Shown one piece after another: positions 1 through 7,598 of a stretch of 20,867 nt of DNA. The position numbers and the translations under genes were made by a program. Under the pieces are notes generated by a model. The model worked only from the letters and a program-made list of their open reading frames with translations. It did not search any database and was not told the origin of the DNA. Source of the DNA: a virus; the IMG/VR virus record IMGVR_UViG_3300046010_003177, positions 1 to 20,867 of that record. One strand, 5' to 3'. How positions within the stretch are numbered: position 1 is the stretch's first letter; each line of letters starts with the position of its first letter.

Positions 1-630
1 CCCTTCAAGGTCAACACCCGCAGCGCCTGGACGGCGCAAAACCCGGTGCTGATGGCCGGCGAGCCTGGCATTGAAAGCCAGACCGGCAACCTGAAAATTG
101 GCGATGGCCGTACCGCTTGGAACGTGCTGCCATACCACGGCTGTCCTGGTTATTGGGGATCTTTCTGGGACACAACTTCGCAGACGGCCACTGCAAATAC
201 ACCGACGGCGATCCTGCTGCGCAAGAACGATCTAGACAGCCACGGCATCAAGGTGATCTCGAATAACCGGATCACGGTTGACCATCCGGGGGTTTATAGC
301 ATCACTTTCTCAATTCAGTTCACCAATAACGACAACAGCATCCACGACATTAATGTGTGGCTGCGCAAGAACGGCAGCGGATCCAGTGGTGATGTGGCTG
401 ACAGCGATAGCAAGTTCAGCATCATCGCCAAGCATGGCAACACACCAGGCAACATCATCGGCACGGTTAACTATGTGCTGAAGCTGGCCGCGGCGGACTA
501 CATCGAACTGATGTGGGCGACCAGCAACGCAGCTGCATACATCCACGCCGAAGCCGCTGCCACCAGTCCGTTCGCGCATCCGGGCATCCCTGGCATCATC
601 TGCACCGTGACCCAGGTGGCCTCAGCATGA
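1..630 (+). CDS. Phage fibre-like structural protein, Mtd-N-like repeat plus C1q-like domain (5' partial)
   Basis: The reading frame is open to the left edge, so the start lies outside the window; 209 residues are visible. The first 40 visible residues show the pattern W-T-A-x-N-P-V-L-x-A-G-E-x-G-x-E, followed by K-I-G-D-G-x-T-A-W-N-x-L-P-Y. This is typical of the N-terminal segment of phage fibre and tropism-determinant proteins. The rest (about residues 50-209) looks like a C1q/TNF-type jelly roll, with alternating beta strands such as PGVYSITFSIQF and YIELMWA and a closing strand ending IICTVTQV. It is probably a surface-exposed head or tail fibre or decoration protein. Its place just before the tail terminator is where head-completion genes usually sit. 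The stop overlaps the next start as ATGA. Fold calls rest on sequence pattern only. Confidence 0.75.
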   Translation, partial: PFKVNTRSAWTAQNPVLMAGEPGIESQTGNLKIGDGRTAWNVLPYHGCPGYWGSFWDTTSQTATANTPTAILLRKNDLDSHGIKVISNNRITVDHPGVYSITFSIQFTNNDNSIHDINVWLRKNGSGSSGDVADSDSKFSIIAKHGNTPGNIIGTVNYVLKLAAADYIELMWATSNAAAYIHAEAAATSPFAHPGIPGIICTVTQVASA

Positions 631-1055
631 CGACCCGCCGCGAGACGATCCTGGCAGCTATCGCGTCCACGCTGGCGGGCACCACAGGCGTGAGCACGCG
701 GATCTACCGCAGCCGCGTTGAGCCGCTCACCAGAGGCGAAAGCCCGGCGCTGGTGATCGAGCCGATCAGCGACAGTGCAGAACAGCTGACCAGCCTGCCG
801 AGATTGGACTGGTCGCTGACGGTGCGGATCGCGGTGATCGTGCGCGGCAACATCCCCGACCAGGTGGCTGATGCCACGATCGAGAGCCTGCACAGCAAGC
901 TGATGGCAGATCTGACCCTTGGCGGCTACGCGATCGACATACAACCGCAGGGCGTGAACTTTGAAATGGTCGAAGCTGATCAGCCAGCCGGCGTGATCAG
1001 TTGCGATTACCTCGTGCGCTATCGCACGAGCGTCGCTAATCTGGCCACAACATAG
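627..1055 (+). CDS. Tail terminator / tail completion-like protein (lambda U position)
   Basis: 142 residues from the ATG that overlaps the preceding stop (ATGA). The frame stays open further upstream, but that part is only the shadow of the fibre gene. The protein has an N-terminal helix (TTRRETILAAIASTL), a mixed strand/helix core and a C-terminal strand ending in CDYLVRYRT. Size, predicted alpha/beta composition and position immediately before the tail tube gene match phage tail terminators (lambda gpU type), which form a ring that caps the finished tail tube and joins it to the head. There is no sequence motif that proves this, so the call rests mostly on gene order. Confidence 0.65.
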   Translation: MTTRRETILAAIASTLAGTTGVSTRIYRSRVEPLTRGESPALVIEPISDSAEQLTSLPRLDWSLTVRIAVIVRGNIPDQVADATIESLHSKLMADLTLGGYAIDIQPQGVNFEMVEADQPAGVISCDYLVRYRTSVANLATT

Positions 1056-1063
1056 TGGCTACG

Positions 1064-1228
1064 ATGGTGGACGAACACAAAGGCCAGGGCGGCAGCTATC
1101 TGGTCAATCCCAAAACCGGCAAGCGACAGCTCGTCGAGCGGACCCAGCCGGCTCCCCATCCAACTCCTGAGGTAGCCCCCAATGGCATCAGTTCTGACCC
1201 GCCGGCGCTTGATCCTGGCGAAGATTGA
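1064..1228 (+). CDS. Small proline-rich phage protein of unknown function
   Basis: A 54-residue frame beginning MVDEHKGQGGSYLVNPKTGK and continuing into a proline- and acid-rich tail that ends in PGED. A GTG at 1055, which overlaps the previous stop by one base, is an alternative start and would add three residues. The last 47 bases overlap the start of the tail tube gene in another frame. The composition is low in hydrophobics and looks disordered after the GSYLV segment. It fills the only gap in an otherwise gap-free cluster, which supports it being translated. I do not recognise a named family. It may be a tail-assembly accessory protein, but that is inference from position only. Confidence 0.5.
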   Translation: MVDEHKGQGGSYLVNPKTGKRQLVERTQPAPHPTPEVAPNGISSDPPALDPGED

Positions 1229-2120
1229 GACCACCTACGGCACCGACTCCAGCCCCACCGGCTCGAGCAACGCCATCCTGGTGCGCAACCTTGAGATCCA
1301 GCCACTGGTAGCCGAGACGGTGAACCGCGATCTGGTGCGTCCTTACATGGGGCAAGCCGATCAGCTGCTGGCGCAGACCCGCGTTGAGGTGAGCTTTGAA
1401 GTGGAGCTGGCTGGCTCCGGCACTGCCGGCACCGCCCCGGCCTACGGTCCCGTCCTTCGCAGCTGCGGCCTGAGCGAGACGCTGGTCACCAGCACCAGCG
1501 CCACCTACGCGCCCGAGAGCAGCGGCTTCGAGAGCTGCACGATTCACTACCACGAGGATGGCATCCGTCACAAGTTGACCGGCTGTCGCGGCACCTTTGA
1601 GATCACCGGCGAAGTCGGTCAGATCCCGGTGATCAGCTTCACCATGACGGGCATCTACAACGCGCCCACAGACGAGACACTGCCCACCCCCACCTACGCC
1701 AACCAAGCCACACCGCTGATCTTCAAGCAGGGCAACACTACCAACTTCACCGCGTTCTCCTACAGCGGTTGCCTGCAAAGCTACAACTTCAGCATCGCCA
1801 ACGACGTGATCTACCGCGAGCTGGTGGGCTGCAGCAAGGAGATCATGATCACCAACCGCGCCCCCAGCGGCACGATCGTGATCGAAGCTCCGACCATCGC
1901 CGCGAAAGATTTCTTCACGGTGGCGACCGGCAGCAGCACCGGCAGCATCACCTTCCAGCACGGCACCACCGGCGGGAACATCGTTACGGTCACGACCGCT
2001 CAGTCCGACCTAGGCAACCTGACCTACTCGGATCAGGACGGTGTGCAGATGCTGAACATGCCTTTCATTGCAGTTCCGACCAGTTCGGGCAATGATGAGC
2101 TGAGTCTCGCTTTTACCTGA
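1182..2120 (+). CDS. Major tail tube protein
   Basis: 312 residues, starting at an ATG preceded by GAGG about ten bases upstream. The protein is rich in Ser, Thr and Gly with many predicted short beta strands. It contains a central stretch with repeated strand-turn patterns (FEITGEVGQIPVISFTMTG and SYNFSIANDVIYRELVG), as in the tail tube proteins of long-tailed phages. Its length is longer than lambda gpV's main domain but normal for the broad phage tail tube family. It would polymerise into stacked hexameric rings around the tape measure protein. It lies between the terminator-like gene and the chaperone pair, exactly where lambda V is found. Confidence 0.85.
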   Translation: MASVLTRRRLILAKIETTYGTDSSPTGSSNAILVRNLEIQPLVAETVNRDLVRPYMGQADQLLAQTRVEVSFEVELAGSGTAGTAPAYGPVLRSCGLSETLVTSTSATYAPESSGFESCTIHYHEDGIRHKLTGCRGTFEITGEVGQIPVISFTMTGIYNAPTDETLPTPTYANQATPLIFKQGNTTNFTAFSYSGCLQSYNFSIANDVIYRELVGCSKEIMITNRAPSGTIVIEAPTIAAKDFFTVATGSSTGSITFQHGTTGGNIVTVTTAQSDLGNLTYSDQDGVQMLNMPFIAVPTSSGNDELSLAFT

Positions 2121-2122
2121 CC

Positions 2123-2482
2123 TTGGCTTTCGTTCTCAAGCAGTCAGATACCTACTCGTGGCCGGTCACTTTCGACATCCCTGTCGATGGAGGCCGGCAC
2201 GAGCGCCAAACATTCGATGGCGAGTTCAAGCGTCTCCCGCAAAGCAAGGTTGCCCCTTTGGTGGCTGAGCTGCAGCGGTTCGATGATGTGGGCGACATTG
2301 AACGGCTAACTGAGCTGGCAGCAGAGGTGCTGGTTGGGTGGTCCGGCGTCAACGATGACAACGGCAAAGAGATCCCGTTCAGCCAGAAGGCACTCGAGCA
2401 GGCGCTTGAAGTGCCGCTGCTTTCGGTGGCGATTCTCAAGTCCTACATGGACAGCATCAAGGGAGCCAAGCGAAAAAACTGA
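2123..2482 (+). CDS. Tail assembly chaperone, zero-frame product (lambda G-like)
   Basis: 119 residues starting from TTG two bases after the tail tube stop. No better start lies nearby in this frame, and the conserved-looking N-terminus (strand-rich, with FDIPVDGGRHERQTF) argues for this one. The middle is helical and acidic. The frame ends in K-N followed by tandem stops TGA TAG. The last two sense codons lie in the slippery heptamer A AAA AAC, so some ribosomes should continue in the -1 frame into the next feature. In lambda, gpG and its frameshift product gpGT bind the tape measure and tube proteins during tail assembly and are absent from the virion. Position just before the tape measure gene fits the same role. 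Confidence 0.85.
   Translation: MAFVLKQSDTYSWPVTFDIPVDGGRHERQTFDGEFKRLPQSKVAPLVAELQRFDDVGDIERLTELAAEVLVGWSGVNDDNGKEIPFSQKALEQALEVPLLSVAILKSYMDSIKGAKRKN
2473..2479 (+). promoter_or_regulatory. Programmed -1 ribosomal frameshift slippery heptamer A AAA AAC
   Basis: Bases 2473-2479 read AAAAAAC, phased as A AAA AAC in the chaperone frame and followed at once by TGA then TAG. This fits the X XXY YYZ rule for -1 slippage. After slipping, reading resumes at CTG (2479-2481) in a frame open to 2808. A downstream stimulatory structure is not obvious. CGCT near the start of the -1 frame could pair with AGCG about 25 bases later, but this is weak. Confidence 0.85.
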
Positions 2483-2808
2483 TAGAGGCCGCTGAGCATT
2501 GGGCAGGCGGTAGCGTCGTTGACGAGACCGCCGCTGATGCCGCGGCCATGGGCATCCCCCTGCCGGATCTGCCGGATGCATCGGCTGAAGATTTCGGCGT
2601 CTGGCCTGAGAACTGGGCAGCCGTTGAAATGTTCCTGCGGGTGCAAACGCAATGGCGGACCACGATGGGCGGCCTGCTGGGCCTTGATTACGGAGTCCTG
2701 GCGTGGGTGTTTAAACTGTATGCAGTGGAGGATGAGCGCTCCATGCTTGAGGACCTGCAGGTAATGGAGGCCGCAGCCATGGCAGTGCTTAGTGAGCGGA
2801 GCGCCTGA
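2479..2808 (+). CDS. Tail assembly chaperone, -1 frameshift extension (lambda T-like)
   Basis: 109 codons in the -1 frame relative to the upstream chaperone, open from the slip site to TGA at 2806-2808. It should be made mainly as a 228-residue fusion with the upstream protein. Internal ATG 2548 could give an 86-residue product but has no obvious reason to be used. The extension begins LIEAAEHWAGG and includes FGVWPENWAAVEMFLRVQTQ, an aromatic, helical segment that looks like the T part of GT-type chaperones. The T part is the portion that contacts tail tube subunits in lambda. The tape measure start lies two bases after this stop. Confidence 0.8.
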   Translation: MIEAAEHWAGGSVVDETAADAAAMGIPLPDLPDASAEDFGVWPENWAAVEMFLRVQTQWRTTMGGLLGLDYGVLAWVFKLYAVEDERSMLEDLQVMEAAAMAVLSERSA

Positions 2809-2809
2809 G

Positions 2810-5020
2810 ATGGCGATGAACATGGACGCCATGCTCCGCATCAAGGCGGACGTTCAAGGCGAGAACAATATCCGGCGCCTGGGCAACTCCATGCAGGGGC
2901 TGCAGGGTCAGGTCAAGAATGCAGCCCTGGGATTCAGCAATCTTAGGGGTGCGGTCGCTGGCTTTGGTGCAGCCATCGCCGGCAGCGCGGTGGTGGGCGG
3001 CTTGGCTGCCATTGTGAAGCAAGCCATTGATGCAGGCGACGAGCTGTTCAACCTGCAGGCAAAGACCGGTGTGGCGGCTAGTGCGCTGATCGGCATCGGC
3101 AACGCGGCCAAGCTGGCTGACGTGGACATGGCCACGTTGGGCAAGGGCTTGACCAAGCTGAACGTGAATCTGGTCAAGGCGGCCGAGGGCAACGAAGACC
3201 TTGGGCGGAAGTTTGACGCGCTGGGCGTTGCGGTCAAGACTGCCGACGGGCAGGTGGTGCCGGCTGAGAAGGTGCTAAAGCAGATCGCTGATCGGTTTGC
3301 TGACATGCCTGATGGCGCGCAGAAAGCAGCCGCGGCGGTGGCGATTTTTGGCAAGTCTGGCGCCGACCTGATCCCGCTGCTGAACGAAGGCGCGGCGGCG
3401 ATGGACAAGTTCACCTACAAGGTGGGCGAAGATTTTGCCGCGCGATCCGATCTGTTCAATGACACGATCACGGAGCTGGGCATCAGGACTCAGGGCTTCG
3501 GCGCTGAGCTGACAGATGCGCTGTTGCCATCGCTGCAGTCGATCCTTGAAGTCTTTGGCGATCTGTTCGACACAAAGAACGATTGGGACGCTTTGTTCAC
3601 CGTGATCAGGGTAGGCATCCAATCAGTCGCCACGTTTGTCTTTGCCACTGTCAAGCTCTTTGATGTCTTCATCAAGAACGCAGTCGCTGGATTTCAGGTC
3701 ATAGCCAAGGCGGTGCAGGGCGACTTTCAAGGTGCGGCGGAGATTTATCGCACCAGGGTCTCCGGGATGCTTGCGCAAGCTCGCCAGGATTTTGCGCAGA
3801 TCGGCAAGATCTTCAGCGAGGCACCCTCCCCCGGCACTGGTCGCCGCCAAGGTGGGCGCAGCATGGCATTGGATACAACCGAGGAAAACAAGCGCGCTGA
3901 AGCGGCAGCTAAAAAGGCTGCAGCCGCTGCGAAGAAAGCGGCGGATGAGCAGGAGCGCATACTGAAGCGGCGTCAAGAGTTGACGAGAAAAGCCAGCGAT
4001 CTGCTCGAGCAATACAGGCAGAACGTTGAGGATCTCGACACCCAGATTGCAGGCGTCGGTGCCGATCCGTTTAAGCAGTTGATGCTTGAGCGCGAGCAGG
4101 CGATTAGGGATGCGAGCCGCGAAGTCGATCGCATGACCATGGCAGTGGTTGACTTGGCGCGCGAGGTCCGGGCTGCTGGCGGCGAGCTGGACATTGGACC
4201 GTTTAGGGATGCAATCAATGCATTCTCTGATCGCGAGAACGCGCTTGCCGCGCGCAAGTATTCAGAAGGCTTGGCCGAGATTGGTGAGAACGCCAGCAAG
4301 GCTGCCATTGAACTGCTTGATTTCAGCGACGCTGCATCAAGCCAGAAGGACGCGCTGTCAGGCGCGCGCAGTGCAATTGACGATTATCTGCAAAGCGTTG
4401 GCACGTTGAGTGAAAACATCTCTAACGTCACCACCAATGCATTCAGCGGACTGGAGGATGCGATCGTCAGCCTGACCACGACGGGCACGTTCAGCTTCCG
4501 TCAGTTTGCGCTGGCAATCGTCGAAGATCTGACCCGCATGGTCACGCGGATGCTGATCATCGCGCCGCTGCTGAAGTTGATTCAGGGCTTGATTCCTGGC
4601 GGGACCTTTGCATCGGCCAGCGCTGGCCTGAGCGGTGCTGGTGCGCTGAAATCCTTCCTGCCAGGCTTTGCGCTGAACGCGACCGGCAACGTTTACGGCT
4701 CCAATGGCGTGGTGCCATTTGCCCGCGGCGGCATCGTCAACGGTCCGACCATGTTCCCGTTCGCCAAGGGCGTCGGCCTCATGGGCGAGGCTGGCCCTGA
4801 AGCGATCATGCCGCTCCGCCGTGGCGCTGATGGCCGGCTGGGCGTGGCAGCATCTGGTGGCGCTGGCGTCAATGTGACCGTGAACGTTGACGCAGGCAGC
4901 AGCCAAGTGCAGGGTGACGGACCCAACGCCAATCAACTCGGCCGAGTGATCGGCGCTGCAGTGCAGGCTGAGATCGTCAAGCAACAACGGCCTGGCGGCC
5001 TACTCGCAACCACACGCTGA
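2810..5020 (+). CDS. Tail tape measure protein
   Basis: 736 residues from ATG 2810, chosen because GGAG lies eight bases upstream and the previous stop ends two bases before. GTG 2792 would add six residues. Hydrophobic segments are visible at about residues 46-70, 270-300 and 580-600. A long Ala/Lys/Glu-rich helical stretch at about 355-410 looks like coiled coil. The C-terminal region at about 630-680 carries PFARGGIVNGPTMFPFAKG, then GLMGEAGPEAIMPL, the hallmark of lambda-type tape measure C-termini. The protein sets tail length: the tube assembles around it, and it later enters the host envelope during DNA ejection. By the usual length rule (about 1.5 angstrom per residue) the tail would be near 110 nm. 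Stop and next start overlap as TGATG. Confidence 0.93.
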   Translation: MAMNMDAMLRIKADVQGENNIRRLGNSMQGLQGQVKNAALGFSNLRGAVAGFGAAIAGSAVVGGLAAIVKQAIDAGDELFNLQAKTGVAASALIGIGNAAKLADVDMATLGKGLTKLNVNLVKAAEGNEDLGRKFDALGVAVKTADGQVVPAEKVLKQIADRFADMPDGAQKAAAAVAIFGKSGADLIPLLNEGAAAMDKFTYKVGEDFAARSDLFNDTITELGIRTQGFGAELTDALLPSLQSILEVFGDLFDTKNDWDALFTVIRVGIQSVATFVFATVKLFDVFIKNAVAGFQVIAKAVQGDFQGAAEIYRTRVSGMLAQARQDFAQIGKIFSEAPSPGTGRRQGGRSMALDTTEENKRAEAAAKKAAAAAKKAADEQERILKRRQELTRKASDLLEQYRQNVEDLDTQIAGVGADPFKQLMLEREQAIRDASREVDRMTMAVVDLAREVRAAGGELDIGPFRDAINAFSDRENALAARKYSEGLAEIGENASKAAIELLDFSDAASSQKDALSGARSAIDDYLQSVGTLSENISNVTTNAFSGLEDAIVSLTTTGTFSFRQFALAIVEDLTRMVTRMLIIAPLLKLIQGLIPGGTFASASAGLSGAGALKSFLPGFALNATGNVYGSNGVVPFARGGIVNGPTMFPFAKGVGLMGEAGPEAIMPLRRGADGRLGVAASGGAGVNVTVNVDAGSSQVQGDGPNANQLGRVIGAAVQAEIVKQQRPGGLLATTR

Positions 5021-5355
5021 TGGCAACCTTTACCTACACGCCCAGTTTCACCGCTGACCTAGAAGAGCAGCCGATCGTCAGGAGCGTTCGCTTCGGTGAC
5101 GGCTACGAGCAGCGGCTCGCCTACGGCTTGAACACGCAGCCGAAGAAATGGTCGCTGCAGTTCAGCAATCGAGACGACACTGAGCGCGACAATATCCTGA
5201 CCTTCCTGCGCGCGCGTGGTGCGGTTGAGTCGTTCGATTGGACCGATCCGAACGGTTACGTCGGGAAGTGGGTCTGTCGTGGATGGAACACCAGCCAGGT
5301 GAGCTGCAACTTCAACAACATCAGCGCCACCTTTGAAGAGGTGTTCGAGCCCTAA
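5020..5355 (+). CDS. Minor tail protein, lambda M-like
   Basis: 111 residues starting at the ATG that shares one base with the tape measure stop. It contains IVRSVRFGDGYEQRLAYGLN near the N-terminus, then W-x-L-Q-F, a helical segment ending FLRARG, and F-D-W-T-D-P-N-G-Y. This is the characteristic sequence order of the phage minor tail (lambda gpM) family, and the length is normal for it. In lambda, gpM joins the tail tip complex late, around the gpJ/I/L/K/H core. Position between tape measure and L-like genes agrees. Confidence 0.93.
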   Translation: MATFTYTPSFTADLEEQPIVRSVRFGDGYEQRLAYGLNTQPKKWSLQFSNRDDTERDNILTFLRARGAVESFDWTDPNGYVGKWVCRGWNTSQVSCNFNNISATFEEVFEP

Positions 5356-6248
5356 TGGCCTACGCAGCCTGGCAAGCCAGCACGAGCTATGCAGTCGGCG
5401 CCATCGTTCGCGCCACGACCACGCAGGCCAGCGGGCTGGTGTTCCGCTGCACTGTGGCCGGCACCAGCGCCAGCACACAGCCGGCATGGCCGACGGACAT
5501 CGGCAGCACGATCGCAGATGGCGGCGTCACATGGACAGCGATCAGCAGCGTTTATGAAGAGCTGGCGGTCCTGGGTCCGAACGCAATCATCGAGCTGTTC
5601 GAGCTGCAGCTTGACTCCACACTGCACGGCGCCAGTACCACCTACTACTGGCACAACGGCGTGAACGCAGCGGTGACAGGCAATATCGTGTTTGCCAGCA
5701 ACACCTACGTCAGGCTTCCGGTCGAGGCGACGGGCTTCGATTACACCAGCTCTGGCAGCCTGCCGCGTCCGACGCTGCGGATCAGTAACCTTTTCAGCGA
5801 CATGACCACGCTGCTGCTGCTGGTCAACGCGACCACACCCGGCAACGACCTGGGCGGCGCCACGGTCCGGCGGATCCGCACGCTGAAGAAGTTCCTCGAT
5901 GGCGAGGCAGCGGCTGACCCTAATGCTCGCTTCCCGACGGAGATCTGGTACGTCGACCGAAAGTCCAACGAGAACCGCGATCTGGTCGAGTTCGAGCTTG
6001 CCAGCAAGTTTGACCTAGCCGGCGTCATGCTGCCCCAGCGGCAAATCATCGCCAATGTCTGCCAGTGGAAGTATCGCGGCGCTGAGTGCGGCTACACCGG
6101 CAGCAATTACTGGAACGTCAATGATCAAGCTGTTGGCACGCTGGCTGCTGACGTTTGCGGCAAGCGGGTGGAGAGCTGCAAACTGCGGTTTGGGGCGACT
6201 GCTGAGTTGCCGTTCGGCTCCTTCCCCGGCGCCGGCCTGACCCAGTGA
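5355..6248 (+). CDS. Minor tail protein, lambda L-like, with extra N-terminal carbohydrate-binding-like module
   Basis: 297 residues; the start overlaps the M stop by one base (TAATG). Residues from about 75 onward follow lambda gpL: a P-R-P-T-L-R-I-S-N-L-F core and a C-terminal four-cysteine region. Cys236, 245, 268 and 275 have spacing C-x8-C-x22-C-x6-C, which to my recollection equals the ligand spacing of the iron-sulfur cluster in lambda gpL. The first 70 residues are extra compared with lambda L. They show W-Q-A-S-T-S-Y-A-V-G-A-I-V, F-R-C-T-V-A-G-T-S, then Q-P-A-W-P and D-G-G-V-T-W-T-A, a pattern of small carbohydrate-binding modules often fused to phage structural proteins. The protein should sit in the tail tip. 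The binding role of the extra module is inference. Confidence 0.92.
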   Translation: MAYAAWQASTSYAVGAIVRATTTQASGLVFRCTVAGTSASTQPAWPTDIGSTIADGGVTWTAISSVYEELAVLGPNAIIELFELQLDSTLHGASTTYYWHNGVNAAVTGNIVFASNTYVRLPVEATGFDYTSSGSLPRPTLRISNLFSDMTTLLLLVNATTPGNDLGGATVRRIRTLKKFLDGEAAADPNARFPTEIWYVDRKSNENRDLVEFELASKFDLAGVMLPQRQIIANVCQWKYRGAECGYTGSNYWNVNDQAVGTLAADVCGKRVESCKLRFGATAELPFGSFPGAGLTQ

Positions 6249-6961
6249 TGAAGCTGACCGACACGCTCAAGGCCGACATCCTGGTGCACGCGCAGGCCGA
6301 AGATCCCCGCGAGTGCTGCGGCTTGATCCATGTGGTCAAAGGCCGGCGCCGCTACTATCCCTGCCGCAACATCGCCGCTACGCCTGACGAGCATTTCATC
6401 CTTGACCCAGCGGACTACGCAGCAGCCGAGGATCTGGGCGAGATCGTGGCCGTGGTGCATAGCCATCCGGTGACGCAGCCAGTCCCATCAGCAGCGGATC
6501 AGATCGGCTGCAACAACAGCGGCCTGACGTGGGTGATCGTCAACCCCAAGACCGAAGCCTGGGGCGACTGCGAGCCTGCGGCGTTTGAGCTGCCCTACGT
6601 CGGCCGGGAGTTCGTGTTTGGCGTGGTGGACTGCTACTCGCTGGTGCGGGACTGGTATCACCGCGAGTGGGGCTTGACGCTGGCGGACTTCGACCGGCGT
6701 GATCGGTTCTGGGAACGGGGTGAGAACCTGTACCTCGACAGCTACCGCTCGCAGGGCTTCCGGCAGGTGCCGTTCGAGGAGCTGCAGTACGGCGACGCGA
6801 TCTTGATGCAACTATCGGCAAGCCTGCCCAACCACGCGGCGATCTACCTGGGTGATCAGCAAATCCTGCATCATGTACAGGGGCGATTGAGTAGCCGCGA
6901 CGTGTATGGCGGTTACTATGTCAAGAGCACTGCCATGGTCTTGCGGCATGAAAGTCGTTAA
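6248..6961 (+). CDS. Tail tip peptidase, lambda K-like (JAMM plus NlpC/P60 domains)
   Basis: 237 residues from ATG 6248, which shares a base with the L stop (TGATG); GTG 6245 is an alternative. The N-terminal half is a JAMM/MPN metallopeptidase-like domain with H71-S-H73-P, Ser81 and Asp84, matching H-x-H-x7-S-x2-D. The C-terminal half is an NlpC/P60 cysteine peptidase domain with catalytic Cys129 in VVDCYSLVRDWY and His196 in NHAAIYLG, followed by a HHVQGRLS segment. Both sets of key residues are intact. In lambda, gpK is needed for tail tip assembly. The NlpC/P60 fold is generally a peptidoglycan peptidase, and the JAMM domain a peptidase associated with ubiquitin-like partners. The next gene, an I-like protein, overlaps its end by 14 bases. 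Confidence 0.93.
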   Translation: MKLTDTLKADILVHAQAEDPRECCGLIHVVKGRRRYYPCRNIAATPDEHFILDPADYAAAEDLGEIVAVVHSHPVTQPVPSAADQIGCNNSGLTWVIVNPKTEAWGDCEPAAFELPYVGREFVFGVVDCYSLVRDWYHREWGLTLADFDRRDRFWERGENLYLDSYRSQGFRQVPFEELQYGDAILMQLSASLPNHAAIYLGDQQILHHVQGRLSSRDVYGGYYVKSTAMVLRHESR

Positions 6962-7598
6962 GGTCTACGGCGCACTTCGCAAGCGACTCGGACAGTGCCG
7001 GTTCGAGTTCGAGGTAGACACGCCTGCGCAGGCGATCAAAGCGTTGTGCGTCAACTTCCCTGGGCTGGAGCGCTGGCTGATCGACTCTGAGCAGACCGGA
7101 ATGGGCTTCCGCGTCACCGTCGGCAAGGAACGCATCACACAAGAGGATGCCAGCGTGGCTGTGCTGCCATGGTCCGAACGGGACGTGTTCAGCATTGCGC
7201 CGGTGGTGGCTGGTGCTGGGCAGGGCTTCGGGCAGGTGCTGGCTGGCATTGGCCTGGTTGCGTTGGCAATTATTGCCGGTCCTGCGGCTGGCGGCTTCCT
7301 TGGATTGGGTGCCGGTCTAGGCGGCGCTGGTGCAGGCTTGATCGGGGGCACTGCTGCTGTTGCCCTTGGCGGCATCGGCGCCAGTTTGGTCCTTGGTGGT
7401 ATTGCGCAGATGCTGTCCCCGCAACCCGACATCTCAGCACTGCAACGCGGCAAGGAAGCCGCCCGACTGGAGTCATTCAGCTTCAGCGGGATTGTCAACA
7501 CCAGCCAGCAGGGGATGCCGGTGCCGATCGTTTACGGCCGCGCTTTCGTTGGCTCGGCTGTCCTGTCTAGCGGCCTTGACGTGGCACAACTGAAATGA
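6948..7598 (+). CDS. Tail assembly protein, lambda I-like (ubiquitin-like fold family)
   Basis: 216 residues from ATG 6948. The frame is open upstream, but this start gives the family-typical N-terminus MKVVKVYGALRKRLG and overlaps the K-like gene by 14 bases. Residues 1-80 match the lambda tail I pattern (strand, FEFEVDTPAQAIKAL helix, FPGLERWL, FRVTVG, final strand), reported in the literature as a beta-grasp, ubiquitin-like domain. Residues 84-150 are very rich in Gly and Ala and hydrophobic, possibly membrane-inserting or a flexible linker. The tail ends in MPVPIVYGRAFVGSAVLSSG, as in other I-like proteins. Known role: needed for tail tip assembly but not found in the mature lambda virion. 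The stop overlaps the J-like start as ATGA. Confidence 0.9.
   Translation: MKVVKVYGALRKRLGQCRFEFEVDTPAQAIKALCVNFPGLERWLIDSEQTGMGFRVTVGKERITQEDASVAVLPWSERDVFSIAPVVAGAGQGFGQVLAGIGLVALAIIAGPAAGGFLGLGAGLGGAGAGLIGGTAAVALGGIGASLVLGGIAQMLSPQPDISALQRGKEAARLESFSFSGIVNTSQQGMPVPIVYGRAFVGSAVLSSGLDVAQLK

Noticed and set aside
1188-1961. 257-residue open frame on the minus strand
   Set aside because: It lies fully antisense to the well-supported tail tube gene, has a composition typical of a GC-rich shadow frame (Ala, Gly, Val, Asp, His) and no recognisable domain.
4358-4987. 209-residue minus-strand frame inside the tape measure gene
   Set aside because: Antisense to the conserved C-terminal tape measure motif; no motif of its own and no neighbours in the same direction.
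7169-7570. 133-residue rightward frame rich in Trp and Cys
   Set aside because: A shifted-frame shadow of the Gly/Ala-rich part of the I-like gene (GGC codons read as Trp/Ala/Arg codons).
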